A DNA stretch of 9,189 nt from Gemmataceae bacterium (GTDB lineage Bacteria > Planctomycetota > Planctomycetia > Gemmatales > Gemmataceae), in assembly GCA_017853285.1 (NCBI GenBank), contig JAFMJU010000134.1:1-9189 (forward strand), read 5' to 3'. The position numbers and the translations under genes were made by a program. Positions 6,201-9,189 of this stretch are shown here, piece by piece. The notes beneath the pieces were generated by a model, which saw only the letters and a program-made list of their open reading frames with translations, searched no databases and was not told the DNA's origin. Every line of letters starts with the position of its first letter. Position 1 is the stretch's first letter.

Positions 6201-8366
6201 CTATCTTGGCTCGATGATCACATAAAAAGGTAGCTGTTCTACATTGAAATGTTCATTTCTAAAGCGGGAATTTGCTTCCGCTAATTCCATTGGAAGGGAT
6301 TTATTTTTTTGGATTTCTCCTTCCGGAATAAATTCAGGAATCACGCGATCGGTGTAGAGCTGTACCAGATGGTAATTCGCGAAAAGTTGCTGGACATCAG
6401 GCCGCGAAAAGACTTGTTTTTCATTGAGTTTGCAGTTGGTGCAGGTGACCCCCGTGAAGTCGATGAACACGGGTTTTCCATCCTGTTTGGATTTGGCCAG
6501 GGCGAACGCAAGGTCACCGGACCAGGGGAGCTCGTTTCCGGAATGAATCCCATTTCCGGCCGGCTCATTGTCCGGCAATAGGAAGGAATCCATCCAGGCG
6601 TAAACCACTCCTTGGGGGCGATTCCGTCCTTGTTGACCTGGGTGTAGCATTCCGGGAAACAGGTACAGGGCCAGGGTCAGGAATGCGATTCCAAAGGTCA
6701 TTCGTGGAACGCCTAGGTGGTCCTGTTCGGTATCGAGTGGCAGGCGGAAAAATTGGAAAAGGTAAAGGGCTCCAGCAATCAGGATGGCTACCGTGGCGGC
6801 GAGGCAAAAATCGTAGGTGAACCAATTGGCTGTGCCTTCCCGGATTTCAGCCAGCCGAAAAAATTTGATGGCAGCCATCAACTCCACAAATCCCATCGCA
6901 ACTTTGATGGTGTTCAGCCAAGTCCCGCTTCGTGGGAGGCTTCTAAGTAATCCCGGGAAGAGGGCCAGGAAAAAAAAGGGGGCCGCGAAGGTTGCTGAAA
7001 AGGAAAGGCCCCCAAGCAATTGATGAAAAAAGGGGCGCCCGGCGGAATTGGCGCCGAACCCGCCAAGGAAAGGTGCCACGCAGGCGAAACTGAGCATGGA
7101 AAAAGTCAGCGCCATGAAAACGGTTCCAGTTGCGCCTCCTTTTTGCTCGTTTTGACTACTCCAGGTGGTGAGCCAGGCCGGAAGTTCAATGTCGTACATG
7201 CCGAAAAGGGACAGGGCAAAGAAAATGAAAAGCAATCCCATAAAAGTGTTGAAAATCCAATTGATGCTCAGCCAGACAAAAAGTGATAACGCCATGACTG
7301 CCGCCAAAGTCAGGACGACCGTGATTGTTCCACAGTAGATGAGCGCCTTGGTGAGCGGGCTGAGCCCGCCGTCCTCTTTCTGTTTCAGGAAAATGCTGAC
7401 GGTGACCGGGATCATTGGAAAAACACAGGGAGTCACCAGCGAGATGCCTCCCCAAAAAATACCCAGAAACATGAATTCCAAGAGCCCTGAATCAGCTTGG
7501 CCTGATTCCTGCCCGGTCCGGTCGCGGAGAAAGGTCTTGAAACCATCCAGGTCATGGATGGTTCCTTCCGGATAACGTGCGGTCTCTTTAAAACTGCCGC
7601 TTTCGGGAAGTTCGGGAATGCGAGTCGCTGCCGGATTCGCGCGTATGTCTGCATTTGGTTTCGGTCCCTCTCTCCCATTTGGATTCTCTTTTTCGCCTGG
7701 GAGCGGGACAACTTTGGGGGAAGGGGCAGGGGTGACAGCTTTAGGATGAGCTTCATCATTGGCTGGAATGGCCGGGCCTGAAACCGGTATTTCGATTTCG
7801 ATCAGGTGGTCGCCCCAATGGCATCCTTTCTCGTCGCAGACCTGCAGACGGGCTTTCAGGGTCTGCTTGGCTATAGGTCCTTTGAATCCCGGGTCAATGA
7901 CCAAAGGAATGGACCACTGGAATTCGCTGGGAAACTCAAGGATTTTGCCCCCCAGAGCCTCCTCCTGTACCGTTTCCGGCTTTGATTCGATGATGGGCCA
8001 AACAGGGAAAAGGTTTCCTTGGGGCGAAAACTGCAGGGTTGAAAGCATTGCCTCATCCTGCAGCGGGGTCCGAACTGTGGCGGGATAGGTGTGAAATCCT
8101 TTCGCGGGTATCCCGATCAAAATGACTTCAAGGGATTCCCCGGGTTTGAAATCAACGGGGTGACCGGATGGGGGTTGCTGGTTTTTGTTTGAGAAAGGAT
8201 TGGCCTGCAATTTCGCTGTCAGGGTAAGCTTGCCGGCATGGGAGGCGGGGGACTTCACCTGCAACAAGCCGGCTGTGCCGGTTTGGCCTTTGGCAGCACC
8301 GCCCAAGGACAGGGCCGGCAAAAGAAACACCAACAGGCATGCGGGCCATCGGCGGATGCGAACCAT
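6201..8366 (-). CDS. DsbD-like transmembrane thiol:disulfide interchange protein, C-terminus apparently short
   Basis: DsbD-family proteins carry electrons from cytoplasmic thioredoxin across the inner membrane to envelope thiol proteins. From the ATG at 8366 the product has 721 residues. A signal peptide (1-28) precedes an N-terminal periplasmic domain with the cysteine pair C177/C182 (CDEKGC). A Pro/Asn-rich linker follows (about 196-260). The membrane domain (about 296-573) has some eight helices and the two redox cysteines expected of the family, C314 in VTPCVFPM and C429 in FACVAPFLGG. The C-terminal thioredoxin-like domain has DFTGVTCTNCKLNE with C642/C645 and the probable cis-proline P713 in EQLPFYVIIEP. 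It stops eight residues after that proline, whereas the thioredoxin fold needs one more strand and helix (roughly 25-30 residues). The start lies 14 nt after the NHL gene's stop, and GAGG overlaps that stop, so the two are probably co-translated. A TTG overlapping the stop (8384) is an alternative start. Confidence 0.9.
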   Translation of the reverse strand: MVRIRRWPACLLVFLLPALSLGGAAKGQTGTAGLLQVKSPASHAGKLTLTAKLQANPFSNKNQQPPSGHPVDFKPGESLEVILIGIPAKGFHTYPATVRTPLQDEAMLSTLQFSPQGNLFPVWPIIESKPETVQEEALGGKILEFPSEFQWSIPLVIDPGFKGPIAKQTLKARLQVCDEKGCHWGDHLIEIEIPVSGPAIPANDEAHPKAVTPAPSPKVVPLPGEKENPNGREGPKPNADIRANPAATRIPELPESGSFKETARYPEGTIHDLDGFKTFLRDRTGQESGQADSGLLEFMFLGIFWGGISLVTPCVFPMIPVTVSIFLKQKEDGGLSPLTKALIYCGTITVVLTLAAVMALSLFVWLSINWIFNTFMGLLFIFFALSLFGMYDIELPAWLTTWSSQNEQKGGATGTVFMALTFSMLSFACVAPFLGGFGANSAGRPFFHQLLGGLSFSATFAAPFFFLALFPGLLRSLPRSGTWLNTIKVAMGFVELMAAIKFFRLAEIREGTANWFTYDFCLAATVAILIAGALYLFQFFRLPLDTEQDHLGVPRMTFGIAFLTLALYLFPGMLHPGQQGRNRPQGVVYAWMDSFLLPDNEPAGNGIHSGNELPWSGDLAFALAKSKQDGKPVFIDFTGVTCTNCKLNEKQVFSRPDVQQLFANYHLVQLYTDRVIPEFIPEGEIQKNKSLPMELAEANSRFRNEHFNVEQLPFYVIIEPR

Positions 8367-8378
8367 GAGCTTGGTTTT

Positions 8379-8382
8379 CCTC
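8379..8382 (-). promoter_or_regulatory. Ribosome binding site of the DsbD-like gene, overlapping the upstream stop
   Basis: On the minus strand GAGG at 8379-8382 overlaps the TGA of the NHL gene (8381-8383) and lies 12 nt before the ATG at 8366. The layout suggests that ribosomes ending on the NHL gene help initiate the DsbD-like gene. The spacing is slightly long. Confidence 0.55.
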
Positions 8383-9189
8383 AAGGCTTGGCCCGCAGAT
8401 CGACAATTCGGGTCTTTTTACTGGTAGGGTCAACAATCACGATCTGGTGCGCGTTGGTGTTGGCGACATAAAGAAGACCGTTATTCGCCCAAATGCCACC
8501 AGGCTCTTGAAATCCGGCAAGGAATGTTTGGCAACTCCTGGTTTTAGGATCCAAGGTCTTGATTTTATTGTTGTAGGTGTCAGCGACAAAAAGCTTGTCC
8601 TTCAACCAGGTGACACCCAATGCATGCTGCAGGAGGGCTTCGTCACCTTCCCCATCCTTGTCACCAAATTTAAAAAGGTGTGTGCCAACCAGGGTTGAAA
8701 CCAAGGGGCTTCCTTCGGCCTGGGCAATGGGCAACGAGCGTACGGAACTGGTCTCGCTGTCGGCTACAAAAAGGTTTTTCCCGTCACTGGTGAGTCCGCT
8801 TGGTTGAGCGAAACACGAACGCGGGAATTCCCCATCCATCAGGGTCTCCCTGCCGCTGCCAGCGAACGGCGTGATGTTGCCGGTGGCCAAATCCATCACC
8901 CAGATTTGGTGGTGTCCGGCCATCGCGACAAACAAACGGCTACCATCCAGCCAAAGGTCCCAAGGGCTATTCAGGCCAACTTGTGGGCCAGGGCCACCGG
9001 TGCGCCTGTCTTGCCCCTGTTTTCCGGTCCCGGCAATCGTTTTCACAGTTTTGGCCGAAAGGTCCAATTCTCGAATGAGATGGTTTTTCCTGTCCGCTAC
9101 CAGCAGTTTCTCGGTTTTGCCCTCGACCAGCGCCAAACCTTGGGGATCATTGAATGACGAGTTGCCGAACGGACCGTCGGCGCTTCCGG
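8381..9189 (-). CDS. NHL-repeat beta-propeller protein, NHLRC2-like (5' partial)
   Basis: The frame is open to the window edge, so only the C-terminal 268 residues are seen and the start lies outside. They form about five NHL repeats, each with a Pro-x-Gly/Asp turn, a 'LFVAD' strand and a 'D' strand. Examples are FNDPQGLALVEG with LLVADRKNHLIRELDL, FAQPSGLTSDGKNLFVAD, and FQEPGGIWANNGLLYVANTNAHQIVIVD, ending at the last propeller strand. NHL propellers are binding or scaffold domains. In bacteria this pattern is commonly fused behind an N-terminal thioredoxin-like domain, as in NHLRC2. Whether that domain exists here cannot be seen. The DsbD-like gene 14 nt downstream makes a thiol-redox role likely (inference). 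The protein ends right after the propeller, without the extra C-terminal beta domain some NHLRC2 relatives carry. Confidence 0.85.
   Translation of the reverse strand, partial: GSADGPFGNSSFNDPQGLALVEGKTEKLLVADRKNHLIRELDLSAKTVKTIAGTGKQGQDRRTGGPGPQVGLNSPWDLWLDGSRLFVAMAGHHQIWVMDLATGNITPFAGSGRETLMDGEFPRSCFAQPSGLTSDGKNLFVADSETSSVRSLPIAQAEGSPLVSTLVGTHLFKFGDKDGEGDEALLQHALGVTWLKDKLFVADTYNNKIKTLDPKTRSCQTFLAGFQEPGGIWANNGLLYVANTNAHQIVIVDPTSKKTRIVDLRAKP

Noticed and set aside
1..9189. CRISPR arrays, mobile elements, tRNA/rRNA genes, riboswitches or defence/toxin systems
   Set aside because: I read both strands for direct repeats, transposase or integrase motifs and structured RNA hallmarks and saw none. 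Coding density and strand organisation are those of ordinary chromosome.

Overview
The window looks like a chromosomal segment from a planctomycete, probably of the Gemmataceae/Gemmatales type, with moderate GC. This rests mainly on two exported proteins with a typical planctomycete look: a TIGR03009-like protein and a Gly-rich, Gln/Lys-rich repeat protein. The sugar-acid/TIM-barrel pair and the thioredoxin-type CTNC motif of the DsbD-like protein fit the same lineage. The assignment is from pattern recognition only. I see no rRNA, tRNA, CRISPR array, insertion sequence, phage gene or toxin/defence cassette. Nothing here convincingly forms a new system; the oddities are at the level of single genes.

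Plus strand, 1-1524: a two-gene catabolic unit. A fumarylacetoacetate-hydrolase-family enzyme of the AraD1/GguC type, with its 5' end outside the window, is followed after 3 nt by a xylose-isomerase-like TIM-barrel sugar isomerase/epimerase. It converges on the next block with only 15 nt between stop codons.

Minus strand, 9189 down to 1540: six genes in one direction, read right to left. First come an NHL beta-propeller protein (5' end outside the window) and a DsbD-like transmembrane thiol:disulfide interchange protein, separated by 14 nt and probably translated together. They look like a pathway moving reducing power across the membrane to envelope thiol proteins. The DsbD-like C-terminal thioredoxin domain appears cut short just after its cis-proline strand. 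Next are two secreted planctomycete-type proteins of unknown function, ending at a strong intrinsic terminator (4425-4462). Then come an oxygen-dependent protoporphyrinogen oxidase (penultimate step of haem synthesis) and GlgC, the ADP-glucose synthase that commits glucose-1-phosphate to glycogen. GlgC is of the cyanobacterial/plant-like sequence type.

No gene-free stretch exceeds about 125 nt. The gaps (1525-1539, 2827-2933, 4377-4487, 5142-5250, 6079-6200, 8367-8380) hold ribosome binding sites, one clear terminator and weak promoter candidates. For most minus-strand genes the longest open frame begins at an upstream TTG or lacks a good ribosome binding site. I therefore chose internal ATGs with Shine-Dalgarno sequences and signal peptides where present.
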